Source: CAITJF01 sp032654645
GTDB taxonomy: Bacteria; Pseudomonadota; Gammaproteobacteria; Burkholderiales; Gallionellaceae
Length of the DNA: 64,000 nt
Assembly: GCA_032654645.1 (NCBI GenBank)
Contig: JAULAW010000001.1
Span: 46,238-110,237 of the forward strand
Reading direction: 5' to 3'
Shown in pieces: positions 1 to 7,763 of the stretch; positions within the stretch are counted from its first letter, which is position 1, and each line of letters begins with the position of its first letter. The notes beneath the pieces were generated by a model. That model was not told the DNA's origin. It saw only the letters and a program-made list of their open reading frames with translations, and did no database searches. The translations under genes were made by a program, and so were the position numbers.

Positions 1-303
1 GTGCAACCAAAATAGCAGATAAAAAATGCGATTTTTTTGCGGGAAAAACGAAACCGGAAGATCGGATTTGGCGGTATCACAGAACATCTGTGATTTTTTA
101 AAACTTCAGAACAGGAACAGCTACAGGATCGCGGCGGCCATGTGCGGCCAGCATGCTTTATGGGGAATATTCTTGAGTCGGGCGGGTTCGGAAGGGAAGC
201 TCTTACACTATTTTTGGGAGCAATAAAATCGTCACAAAAAAACAAAAGTAGTCACGAGAGCAGATGTCAGAAACAGACAAAAAGCCTGCGCGGGATTGTT
301 TCT

Positions 304-527
304 GGGCACAAGGCACGAATGGGCACAGAGCTGAATCCAAATCATTTTTTTCTGCGTTTTGGGCACGAGAAGCAGTATTCGGTGACGTGTGCTGCTTTCT
401 TCGTTTTCGACAAATCAAAAAGCAGTATTCAAAAACAGCAGCAGTATTCAAACAGGGGTTATTTGCCAGCTTTGAAATTTGCCTTTGGGCACGAAATGGG
501 CACATTTTGGGCACATTTTGGGCACGG
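304..527. repeat. Phased 11-bp tandem repeats and short dispersed repeats
   Basis: Four GGGCAC hexamers start at 487, 498, 509 and 520, exactly 11 bp apart, in tandem units close to TTTGGGCACAT. Further GGGCAC copies lie at 304, 321 and 361, and AGCAGTATTC occurs at 371, 421 and 440. The 11-bp period puts each copy on the same face of the helix, which suits a protein-binding array. The open frames crossing this stretch have low-complexity, Lys/Phe/His-rich translations and I do not regard them as genes. Apart from these repeats I see nothing in bases 1-660. Confidence 0.6.
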
Positions 528-661
528 AGCAGATTTTTGGCCGAAAAATTTTGATTTCAGCGAGGGGAAAAGAGGGTGAACTGAGTTGATGCGAATGCAT
601 GAGAAGCAATAAACACGCGCTTCTCGGAGGTATTGTGAAAACGAAAGAAGATCAAATTTTC

Positions 662-711
662 TGGTGGGCGGTAGGTGTTTCGAACACCTGACCCCTGCCG
701 TGTGAAAGCAA
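662..711 (-). other. 3' fragment of a tRNA-Val(CAC), likely integration-site remnant
   Basis: Read on the minus strand, this is the 3' part of a tRNA. It has an anticodon stem TTGCT/GGCAG around loop TTCACAC (anticodon CAC), variable loop GGGTC, a perfect T-arm AGGTG-TTCGAAA-CACCT, acceptor strand ACCGCCC and ACCA. The D-arm and 5' acceptor strand are missing, so it is not a functional tRNA. Integrases commonly use the 3' half of a tRNA gene as attachment site and leave exactly such a piece at the far end of the element. No full-length tRNA-Val is in the window to pair with it. Bases 712-1005 are AT-rich and I see nothing in them. Confidence 0.6.
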
Positions 712-1005
712 AAAATTGCTGCGCATGTACAGCGATTTCAACAGACTACACTTGACGCAAATAGGTGCGTATTTAATAGAATCAATCAGTTATAAATTTT
801 CAAACATATACAAACTGTGACACTTCTTGCCGACTAAAGTCATTTACTTTGCGAATCTGTCACATAACCCTCTCAAAAAAACATATCACAAAACCGACAT
901 CTGCTTCATTTTAGGCACCATGTTTCTGCGCAATGCAATAAACTAACAAACGGCATTACTGCATATCGGGAGCCATTGCTGCAAGTTGGTTTGTAGACTA
1001 TTTGA

Positions 1006-1032
1006 TGGGTCAACCCAACGTCGGTACATGGG
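1006..1032 (+). repeat. Left copy of a long inverted repeat (partner 3257-3283)
   Basis: TGGGTCAACCCAACGTCGG plus eight further bases recurs in inverted orientation at 3257-3283 with one mismatch. Weaker similarity extends to about 50 bp on each side. The pair brackets the IS21 and IS1182 remnants and two toxin-antitoxin loci. Confidence 0.6.
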
Positions 1033-1054
1033 GCAAAAGCGCATCGGCGGTGCG

Positions 1055-1366
1055 AATTCCGGTTCAAACTGGACACGCATTCCACGGCAAACTGGGCACT
1101 GATTCCACGGCAAACTGGACAGGTAAAATAGTGATGTAGCGGTACGCGGGATAACCGTGGCACCCTCGGGGATTTTTACCGGGGAGCCACATGGCCAACA
1201 ACAGGTTACCCATGCGCAAGATCACAGAAACACTCCGGCTGCATTTCGAATGCGGACGGCTCCCACCGGGATATTTCCCGCGCCATCAGCACGTCGCCGA
1301 CCACGGTTTGCGATTGATCTTCGCCGCGCCAAGGCAGCTACTGAGCTATCCGCTATCTGCGGGCAA
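1055..1366 (+). mobile_element. IS21-family remnant (left end and decayed istA start)
   Basis: Three copies of a terminal-type repeat (ATTCCACGGCAAACTGG and variants at 1055, 1079 and 1101) precede an ATG at 1191 that begins MANNRLPMRKITETLRLHFE, which is typical of IS21 IstA. The frame then breaks: SHRDISRAISTSPTTV continues in another frame and LRRAKAATELS in a third. The element ends abruptly in the HigB-like toxin fragment at about 1350. IstB and the right end are absent, so the element cannot move by itself. Confidence 0.75.
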
Positions 1367-1562
1367 CTTTGGTGATTGTAAACCTCTGGGCGAAGGCGTT
1401 TCGGAACTGCGGGTGGATATTGGAACCGGTTACCGTGTGTATTACGGAAAACACGGGCAGTCGCTGATAATTTTGTTGTGCGGGGGCGACAAAGGATCGC
1501 AGCCGGCCGACATCACACGTGCCAAGGCTTATTGGGCGAACTGGAAACGGAGGAATTCATGA
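1350..1562 (+). pseudogene. 5'-truncated RelE/HigB-type toxin
   Basis: The translation GDCKPLGEGVSELRVDIGTG followed by YRVYY, a LIILLCGGDK core and a C-terminal DITRAKAYW helix matches the second half of phage-derived Gp49/HigB-like RelE-superfamily toxins (ribosome-dependent mRNA interferases). About the first 35-40 residues have been replaced by an IS21 istA remnant, so the longest open frame (ATG 1191) makes an istA-toxin chimera. The stop overlaps the antitoxin start as ATGA, the usual toxin-first arrangement of HigBA pairs. Toxin activity is improbable without the N-terminal strand and helices. Confidence 0.75.
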
Positions 1563-1881
1563 AAAAGGTGTTGAATGGATCGGTGTCTCACACTGAAGAA
1601 GCCATCAGGGAGTTGCGTGCTGATCGGCAGTTTGCTATCGAGTATTTGAAGGCAGCGCTGGAGGAGCTGGAAATCGCGCGGCGGGTCTTTTGGCCCTGCG
1701 TGATGTGGACGAAGCTTACGGTGGCTTGGGGGCCGTTGCGACGCAGGCCGGTATCAGCCGGGAGGCGCTTTACCGCTCGTTGTCCCCGAAGGGTAATCCG
1801 ACCTTGAAGACGCTGCTGGCGGTGTTGAAGTCTGTGGGGATGCGACTGTCGGTCGAGCCGGAAAATCACGCTCACGTGTAA
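1559..1881 (+). pseudogene. HigA-like HTH antitoxin, frameshifted
   Basis: The start ATG overlaps the toxin stop. The first frame reads MKKVLNGSVSHTEEAIRELR and on to about residue 38 (KAALEELE). The family-conserved continuation LLALRDVDEAYGG, then the HTH AGISREALYRSLSPKGNPTL and a MRLSVEP tail, lies in another frame. The join is near 1668-1672, where one base appears to be missing. Family members run straight through as a protein of about 100 residues that binds its own promoter and neutralises the toxin. Both halves of the pair are therefore damaged, consistent with joint decay. A sequencing error at this one base is the alternative. Confidence 0.7.
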
Positions 1882-1901
1882 AAAACTTGGATATAACCTG
1901 G

Positions 1902-2181
1902 CAGCCTGTCTGGCTTCTCGTTAATTTCAACAACAACTTGGACTTGCCGAGCGTATCTGGTCGTAATTTCATAAATTGTATTTTCAGCTTTTCATCAAAT
2001 AGTTTTTTAGCCGCTCAAGAACGGTCATTTCCATCGTAACTCACTTCATTGCCGCTCCAAACCACCCCGCCAACACAAACATTCGCTTCAAATTCCAAGC
2101 CATCGCGACCAGATAAACTCGCCTTTGACGTTCTCCAACCCGCGCAGCGAGAATTGACTGAATCCCAGTATCGCCTTGATG
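1902..2181 (-). mobile_element. IS1182-family remnant (transposase 3' end and terminal repeat)
   Basis: It begins with CAGCCTGTCTGGCTTC, identical to the terminal inverted repeat of the complete IS1182-family element at 48573-50193, and stays similar to its left 280 bp, covering the last residues of the transposase (VAMAWNLKRMFVLAGW). Similarity stops at about 2181. No second end is present. Bases 2182-2401 hold no gene I can support. Confidence 0.8.
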
Positions 2182-2401
2182 GTAAGCGTCCAACCGTTCC
2201 ACATTGAACCGAGATAGTAGATGTAGGAGCATAGTGTCCACCAATTATTAGTTGACACTACCATGACTACCGTTCTGCCAGCAACGTACATCAAAGCACT
2301 TCGATTTCAGCAAAATCCACTAGCTCAACTGGCTTGAACCAAATATTGAAATGTGAGCACGTTCGGTGCACAATGTCGCCATCACACTTTGGGAGTCTCA
2401 C

Positions 2402-2683
2402 ATGGAAACCTCGATACTCAAGGAAAGCCGCTTAAATATACGTTGCGATAGCCACACGCGTCAGCTATTGGATAAGGCAGCCAGTTATGTACATGTCAGT
2501 ATTTCTGAATTTGTTCTGTCGCATGCATTGGCATCCGCCGAGCGTGTGGTACAGGAACATGAATCAATCACATTGAAACCCAAAGACTTTGAGGCGTTCT
2601 TAGCGGCGCTGGATGCACCGTCCAAACCTAATGCAGCACTGAAGCGCGCTTTTAAACGTCACGCCGACAAAGTTCACCGTTGA
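2402..2683 (+). CDS. DUF1778/TacA-type antitoxin
   Basis: A 93-residue protein starting METSILKESRLNIRCDS, with the pattern of DUF1778 antitoxins: an N-terminal ribbon-helix-helix DNA-binding segment (ASYVHVSISEFVLSHAL) and a C-terminal tail beginning about residue 50 (ITLKPKDFEAFLAALDAP) that wraps the partner toxin. I chose ATG 2402 because GGGAG lies 6 nt upstream; an earlier in-frame start adds 12 residues unlike the family. It overlaps the next gene by one base (TGATG), so the two are translated together. It should repress its own promoter and block the acetyltransferase toxin downstream. It appears intact, unlike the HigBA remnant beside it. Confidence 0.85.
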   Translation: METSILKESRLNIRCDSHTRQLLDKAASYVHVSISEFVLSHALASAERVVQEHESITLKPKDFEAFLAALDAPSKPNAALKRAFKRHADKVHR

Positions 2684-3180
2684 TGCAATATCACATCAGG
2701 TCGCTTGATGCGCTCATTAATACCACGAGTTTTAAGTGTGGCCACGAGCCTTTGGATGAATACATCTGTCGCTATGCATCACAAGATGTGCGCAGAAATG
2801 TTGCCAGAGTTTTTGTTGCCACTCCAGAGCATGATCCACATCAACTGTCTGGATTTTTCACTCTTAGCGCGGGAAGCGTGAGCTGTTCAAGCCTTCCTTC
2901 ATCATTAGCACGGAAACTCCCCCGCTATCCGGTACCAGTTGCACTGATTGGTCGGCTGGCAGTCGACAAAAAACTCCAAGGCAAGGGATTGGGTTCAATT
3001 CTACTTGCCGATGCCTGCCAAAAAGTTTCACAGGCCAGCACTGTTCTAGCTGTAGCCGGAATCATCGTTGATGCAATAGATGACAAAGCCATCTCATTTT
3101 ATGGGCATTTTGGATTTATCCCGCTGCAAGGGCAAAGAGATAAAATGTTGTTGCCAGCTTCTGTGTTTCTATCAAAATAG
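2683..3180 (+). CDS. GNAT-family acetyltransferase toxin (TacT-like)
   Basis: A 165-residue Gcn5-related N-acetyltransferase. The acetyl-CoA pyrophosphate-binding loop is visible as LQGKGLGS at about residue 104, following the strand LIGRLAVD. The C-terminal AISFYGHFGFIP segment is the conserved strand and helix of the fold. In the TacAT and AtaRT families such proteins acetylate the amino group of aminoacyl-tRNA and stop translation. Length and pairing with a DUF1778 gene fit that class. ATG 2683 overlaps the antitoxin stop, so I prefer it to the TTG one codon earlier. Which tRNA it would target cannot be read from the sequence. Confidence 0.85.
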   Translation: MQYHIRSLDALINTTSFKCGHEPLDEYICRYASQDVRRNVARVFVATPEHDPHQLSGFFTLSAGSVSCSSLPSSLARKLPRYPVPVALIGRLAVDKKLQGKGLGSILLADACQKVSQASTVLAVAGIIVDAIDDKAISFYGHFGFIPLQGQRDKMLLPASVFLSK

Positions 3181-3256
3181 TAGTTACTGAACGGGCACGC
3201 GTGTAGCTTTTTAACGACCGCTGTTACGTTGATTGCTGTCGCCGACGCGAACATGA

Positions 3257-3283
3257 CCCATGAACCGACGTTGGGTTGACCCA
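3257..3283 (-). repeat. Right copy of inverted repeat (partner 1006-1032)
   Basis: The reverse complement matches 1006-1032 in 26 of 27 positions. It lies just after the GNAT toxin gene and marks the right border of the segment bracketed by the pair. Confidence 0.6.
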
Positions 3284-3361
3284 GGTAAATAGTTCGCAAA
3301 CCAAGATGTGGCATCATTATCTGATGTGCGGTACTGGGTCAGTGAAATCTCGGCAGGTGGG

Positions 3362-4915
3362 TCAAGTTCGCGTCGGCGACAACACATGAGGCTTCCAAGC
3401 ATGCATTTCTTGTACGATAAATTTTGCAAAAGGTTTGATGTCTCCACCTGCACTGGCCGTTTCAAGTGCATTCATATATTTGTCGCGGCTTTTCATCCGG
3501 ATGATCGTCCACGGGTATCCACCTGATGCAAGCATCGCATTCATCAGGAATCGCCCGATTCGGCCATTGCCATCATAGTATGGATGAATGAACACGAAGA
3601 GGTGATGCCCTAATACTGCACGCACAGCAGGTTCCGTTTCTTGTGCAATAAGGTTGAACAGCATCTCCATGGAGTCTGCCAGAGCCTCACGGGGGAGTGG
3701 GGTATGCATGGAGTTTCGAATATAAACCGGACCACTTCGGTATCCGGCCAGTTGATGTGGCTCAACAATCCCCGCTGCGACGGAAGGAGCAAACAATTCT
3801 CCATACCACTGATGATGCGCCCTTCTTGCGACCTCCCCTGGATTCTCTCCGGACAGGATTGCAGCAAGGCTGGTTTTGGCAGCCTGAAATGCCTGAAAAT
3901 AACCACGGGCTGCCAGCGCGTCACGGTCACCTTTATCTTGCTCATCGTCGTCAGGATTCCAGTTGCCCTTTGCGACTCGTTCAATCAATTCATCGTTGAC
4001 CTGGTAGCCTTCGATTGAGAGCGAGTTGTAAGCATCCGCCACATATCGTTCGCCAACTTGGGTCAGGTAGTTATCTGGCGTTTTTGGTAAACCTGGCGCC
4101 GATGGGAACACTGATAAAACGTCGACGCGCCAGCCAGCCCACATCGACTGGATACGCATGGCATAAGGCGATCTCTCCCGGCTATTCCCCAAGGTTGGTT
4201 TCTGGGCCTCAAAGGGGTTGGATTCGCGTACATTGTGTTTCGCGTGTTTCATCGTTTCAATGATGCGATCAGAGTCCGCATAGCGCCCCATGAACCGTAA
4301 TGCACCGGCCAACCGCCCTGCAGCAGACGGCATTCCTTCTCCAGCCAACAAGACTGCCAGCAAATCGCCAGGGTCACGGATCAGGCCCAAGGCGATTTCG
4401 GCTTCCCGAGGATTGTTTTTGAAAAACAGTGGCCCGACGCGGCACAACACCTCCGCCAATGGGATGGCCTGCAAACCGTTCAGCTCGATCCGGTTTTTTG
4501 GTACGCTTTTCTCATCCGTGTAGAGCAACACCGATGTATCGTGTGGCAGCTTGAGGACAGATGTCCCTCCCTCTTTGGTAATCACCGTAATTTGGCGTGG
4601 AACAACCGTGCAGTGTGTATGCAATAGGATGGATGCCTCTACGTTCAGGCAATATCGCTTACCGAAGCGCTTGCCCAGATAACCAGAGAGAAAAGACCAG
4701 AAACTCGCATACCAGACGGTGCTATCTCCCTCGCCATCCCTTGGGTTGGAGCAGACATACCAGCCCTTCATCACTTGGCGCAAGAAACCTTCTTCTACCA
4801 GTAGGGCTCGATGCTGCTCCTTCAGGTCATGCGACTCGATGACGCCACCGTGTTTGCCCTGTAACTTCTTGAGCGCTTTCAGTGCTTCAGCGAGTTTTTG
4901 ATTGGGCTTAGCCAT
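3362..4915 (-). CDS. Fic-domain AMP transferase with an AbiEi-like N-terminus
   Basis: A 517-residue protein. The Fic signature HPYYDGNGRIGR is complete at residues 444-455, with the catalytic His and the phosphate-binding Gly-Asn-Gly-Arg. Fic proteins transfer AMP or another nucleotide part to a target hydroxyl. An inhibitory-helix motif S-x3-E-G (SLSIEG) is at about 298-303, N-terminal to the Fic core, so this is a self-inhibited class II type. The first about 200 residues resemble the AbiEi antitoxin/regulator family (winged-helix GFLRQVMKGWYV near residue 45), a fusion seen in stand-alone Fic genes. It is transcribed leftward from an AT-rich region with phased direct repeats, which suggests that the N-terminal domain represses its own gene. 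No separate antitoxin is adjacent. Confidence 0.85.
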   Translation of the reverse strand: MAKPNQKLAEALKALKKLQGKHGGVIESHDLKEQHRALLVEEGFLRQVMKGWYVCSNPRDGEGDSTVWYASFWSFLSGYLGKRFGKRYCLNVEASILLHTHCTVVPRQITVITKEGGTSVLKLPHDTSVLLYTDEKSVPKNRIELNGLQAIPLAEVLCRVGPLFFKNNPREAEIALGLIRDPGDLLAVLLAGEGMPSAAGRLAGALRFMGRYADSDRIIETMKHAKHNVRESNPFEAQKPTLGNSRERSPYAMRIQSMWAGWRVDVLSVFPSAPGLPKTPDNYLTQVGERYVADAYNSLSIEGYQVNDELIERVAKGNWNPDDDEQDKGDRDALAARGYFQAFQAAKTSLAAILSGENPGEVARRAHHQWYGELFAPSVAAGIVEPHQLAGYRSGPVYIRNSMHTPLPREALADSMEMLFNLIAQETEPAVRAVLGHHLFVFIHPYYDGNGRIGRFLMNAMLASGGYPWTIIRMKSRDKYMNALETASAGGDIKPFAKFIVQEMHAWKPHVLSPTRT

Positions 4916-4945
4916 ATTTAGCAGCTTTGTTTTTGCAGGTTAAAA

Positions 4946-5003
4946 AACTATGTTATTACCAATTAGCAAACTTTGTTATTGTCTATTTGATGAACTATGT
5001 TAT
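4946..5003. promoter_or_regulatory. Three phased direct repeats upstream of fic (candidate operator)
   Basis: AACTATGTTAT (4946), AACTTTGTTAT (4969) and AACTATGTTAT (4993) are spaced 23 and 24 bp apart, about two helix turns, and begin 31 bp before the fic start codon. AbiEi-type regulators bind repeats in their own promoters, so autoregulation by the Fic N-terminal domain is a reasonable guess. Confidence 0.55.
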
Positions 5004-5640
5004 CCATGTAGATACTAGCATAACTACATAATATAACTAGTTTATAATAGTTATAATCAAACAGTCTAAGCCATATTAATTGCTTCAAATCTGTGCCGAT
5101 CAATATGATAAACATAAAATGAAGGTTGACACTTTTTTCAGGATAGCGTAGATTTCAACATGTGTCATGCTTCGCATGACATCGCGAGCATTGCGTAAAG
5201 TGCCTTATACGAACCCGTGGAAACACGGAAAATTTTTACAGCAGCACCATCCAAATTATACCGCCCGGCGCGGTTATCTGCTTTTTTCAGACGACTGGAG
5301 AAGTTCGTTTGCGTGTGCGTTTTTGCATCGCAATGAGAACTTTTCTGGTGGATGATTCCTCATCGTCGACCTGCCTTCAATAAATTGCATCCAAATTATT
5401 TTGGTGCAAATTCCAGGATTAGTTCGTCCTCCGCTTTCGAAATTTTTTTATTACCTAAAATTTTTCGATTGGTGACGCGAATCTGACCCCAAACCCATAG
5501 CCTTCCACAGGCCAAATCCAAATCCTCTCTCCTGAGCTCCTGACGCAACCCACCTGCGGCTGAAATTTAAAACTGTATTGCGCATTCATTGATTGCGCTT
5601 ACTTCTAGCTTGCGTGGGGGCGGAATTTATTCGTTAATTT
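5004..5640. other. AT-rich intergenic region without a supported gene
   Basis: About 640 bp between the divergent fic and recombinase genes. The first 60 bases are very AT-rich with short inverted runs (TAACTAGTTTATAATAGTTATAA). I see no conserved frame or RNA structure. It probably contains the promoters of both flanking units. Confidence 0.5.
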
Positions 5641-5652
5641 TTGGAGATGACG

Positions 5653-7761
5653 ATGACGGTTATTCTTTCCCCAAACCAATTTGGTGATTTTGGTTTGGCT
5701 TCGCACACATCGAGTTTGCTTCACGGGCTTGATGACCCACAAGATAAAGCAACGCTTCGGCAATTGATCCATGTTCTTTGCCCGCCGATTGACGCACCTC
5801 GATTGTTGGAGGTGCTAACGGGAACATTGCGTTCGGTGAAGCAGTATAGCGGCACCCTCATTTCTCCGAGCGAATCCTTCCTGAAGATCATGGCAGCATT
5901 GGAAAGCCTTATCGCTAACTCACATCCATTTTTGGATGTAAATAAGCAGCGACAAGAGCTACATCATCCCCTGATTCGCCGCCTTGCAACGCACCCAGCT
6001 TGGGCGCTGTGCATCGAGCTATCGAGAGCGCCGGAAAGTTCGCCGATTCTAATTGCTGCTGGCGCTGAGATCGCTCTTTCATTGGTAAAAGAAAAGCCAT
6101 TTCCAAAAACATATGCAAGCAGTTTGAGGGTCGCTCTCAAAAACTCCGACAAGGATGGTGAAATCATTCATGTCGATCGCCGACCGCTATATCAAAAACA
6201 TTTTAGCAAAATCGGGCAAGTGGCTTCAGCGCTCTTCGATGCTCCCAACCCTTCTAAACATGGCAAGGGCAGCCACTCATTCGAGGATAGGGTAACCCAA
6301 TACTTTTTTCGCAAACAAACTTACGCAGCCCCAAAGCATCGGCAAGGAATTCTGGATCAACGGTGCCAGAGCCCGTTGCAGCTTCTTCAGTCCTCCGGCG
6401 AATTATGCGAAATGGCAAAAACTGGAAATCATGCGGCGCAATTAATAATCATGGCGTTTTGCTGTGGCTTATCTGCTGAACTAACCCGTGATTTGCCATT
6501 ACAGCCGCATGCGCCGGATGATTGGATAATAGTGATCGACATCGGAGCCGGCGTGGTTAAAACAAACATCGAAAGCCTTTTCCCTGACTCTGCTTCACCG
6601 TCATGCAATACTCTGGAAAATTATCGCGATGCCAACAAAATTATTGTCAAGCCTCTTCCAAAATTCATTGCTTCGTTATTGGCCAATGCGTTGATGGCAA
6701 ATCCGGGAGCTCGCACGATTGGCGAATTGATTCCATCAGATGAAGTTGCTGGAACGACCTTGACGATGCCAAGCTATGACACAGGTATCGTTCCTTCTGT
6801 TGCGAGATTTCTTAACTCAGCCGCGCCATTCGCAATCCAAGCAGGCATCGATCGCCTGACTGTTGCGGCAATCACAAACGATTTTTCAGTGCTTCCCGGC
6901 TCGAAATTTTATTACGCATTGGTAAACAGGAAAGAAATCTGGGATGCAAGTTACACATTCTTTAACGCACTCGACTGGGGGGAGCCAGTAAACTTGCAAA
7001 ATGGCCTGGCCGTTGGTTCCAGAATCGCCCCCAAGCGTGAAGCAATTTCAAATCTTTACGGTTGGATGGTTGATCAGGTGCTTAGTATTGCGCCTGGGAG
7101 GAGATATACTTATTTATCCTTGGTTTCCCACCACAATGTGTATGCATTGTTCTGCGCTGCGATCACGATCTTATGCCTGGCATCCAGAAAAGCTGAGAAA
7201 CTTCACTTCACTGCTGCAGGGCTTGATGAGCGCAACCTGTTCGTTGCTCTGTGCGACAAGCGCACCGGGCAATTTCCAGGGGCACTTCCAGTCCCTATAA
7301 ATATAATTCTGTCAGAGCAAATCCGGCTTTGGCGGGTGCATTGCGATGCACTAGACAAAAGGCTGGAAAAACTTGGCCTGGAATCAAGTACGAGCCTCCG
7401 TTGTTATCTCCATAAGGTTTTGAACCGGGAAAATGTACAGATGTTTTTCCGCATTTTCCGGCACCGTCACGTTGCTTTAGGAACATCTGATCTTTCATCT
7501 TGGTGGCCTTGCGATATGAAATTAACCACCAATCTTGGCCGTGACTTCTGGGAGTGCGAGCTACATCTTCATGGTTTGCAAAGCACAACCATCGATATGC
7601 TGCTTCGACACCATCTCTTGGGTATGGAGTGCCACACGTCGACGAGTGATGCTGTCCTTTCAGACTGGCATCTTGAAGTTTGCAAAGCCCAGGAAGCAAC
7701 CCTCAAAGAACTGGGCATCAAACCCGTTGCCGGCCTCTCGAACAAAATGAATAGGAGCTAA
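5653..7761 (+). CDS. Large divergent tyrosine-recombinase-like protein (first of three)
   Basis: A protein of about 702 residues. The last 220 residues look like a decayed or divergent tyrosine-recombinase catalytic domain: an arginine-box-like CLASRKAEKLHF, then a DKRTGQFPGALPVPI strand pair, then LTTNLGRDFWECEL and a final LLRHHLLGMECHTSTSD box in the place of the usual His-box. A clear nucleophile Tyr is not obvious. I chose ATG 5653 because GGAG lies 6 nt upstream; an in-frame TTG at 5641 is possible. It is separated by 2 nt from the next gene, whose ribosome site (AGGAGC) lies inside this gene's end, so the two are translationally coupled. It is probably a partner in an integration or transposition module rather than a solitary integrase. 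Confidence 0.6.
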   Translation: MTVILSPNQFGDFGLASHTSSLLHGLDDPQDKATLRQLIHVLCPPIDAPRLLEVLTGTLRSVKQYSGTLISPSESFLKIMAALESLIANSHPFLDVNKQRQELHHPLIRRLATHPAWALCIELSRAPESSPILIAAGAEIALSLVKEKPFPKTYASSLRVALKNSDKDGEIIHVDRRPLYQKHFSKIGQVASALFDAPNPSKHGKGSHSFEDRVTQYFFRKQTYAAPKHRQGILDQRCQSPLQLLQSSGELCEMAKTGNHAAQLIIMAFCCGLSAELTRDLPLQPHAPDDWIIVIDIGAGVVKTNIESLFPDSASPSCNTLENYRDANKIIVKPLPKFIASLLANALMANPGARTIGELIPSDEVAGTTLTMPSYDTGIVPSVARFLNSAAPFAIQAGIDRLTVAAITNDFSVLPGSKFYYALVNRKEIWDASYTFFNALDWGEPVNLQNGLAVGSRIAPKREAISNLYGWMVDQVLSIAPGRRYTYLSLVSHHNVYALFCAAITILCLASRKAEKLHFTAAGLDERNLFVALCDKRTGQFPGALPVPINIILSEQIRLWRVHCDALDKRLEKLGLESSTSLRCYLHKVLNRENVQMFFRIFRHRHVALGTSDLSSWWPCDMKLTTNLGRDFWECELHLHGLQSTTIDMLLRHHLLGMECHTSTSDAVLSDWHLEVCKAQEATLKELGIKPVAGLSNKMNRS

Positions 7762-7763
7762 TC

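Noticed and set aside
484..527. Short regular repeats considered as a CRISPR array
   Set aside because: Units are 11 bp without unique spacers, and no cas genes are present.
142..579. Open frame of 145 codons in the repeat-rich left end
   Set aside because: The translation follows the GGGCAC and AGCAGTATTC repeats, has no ribosome site and looks like no protein family.
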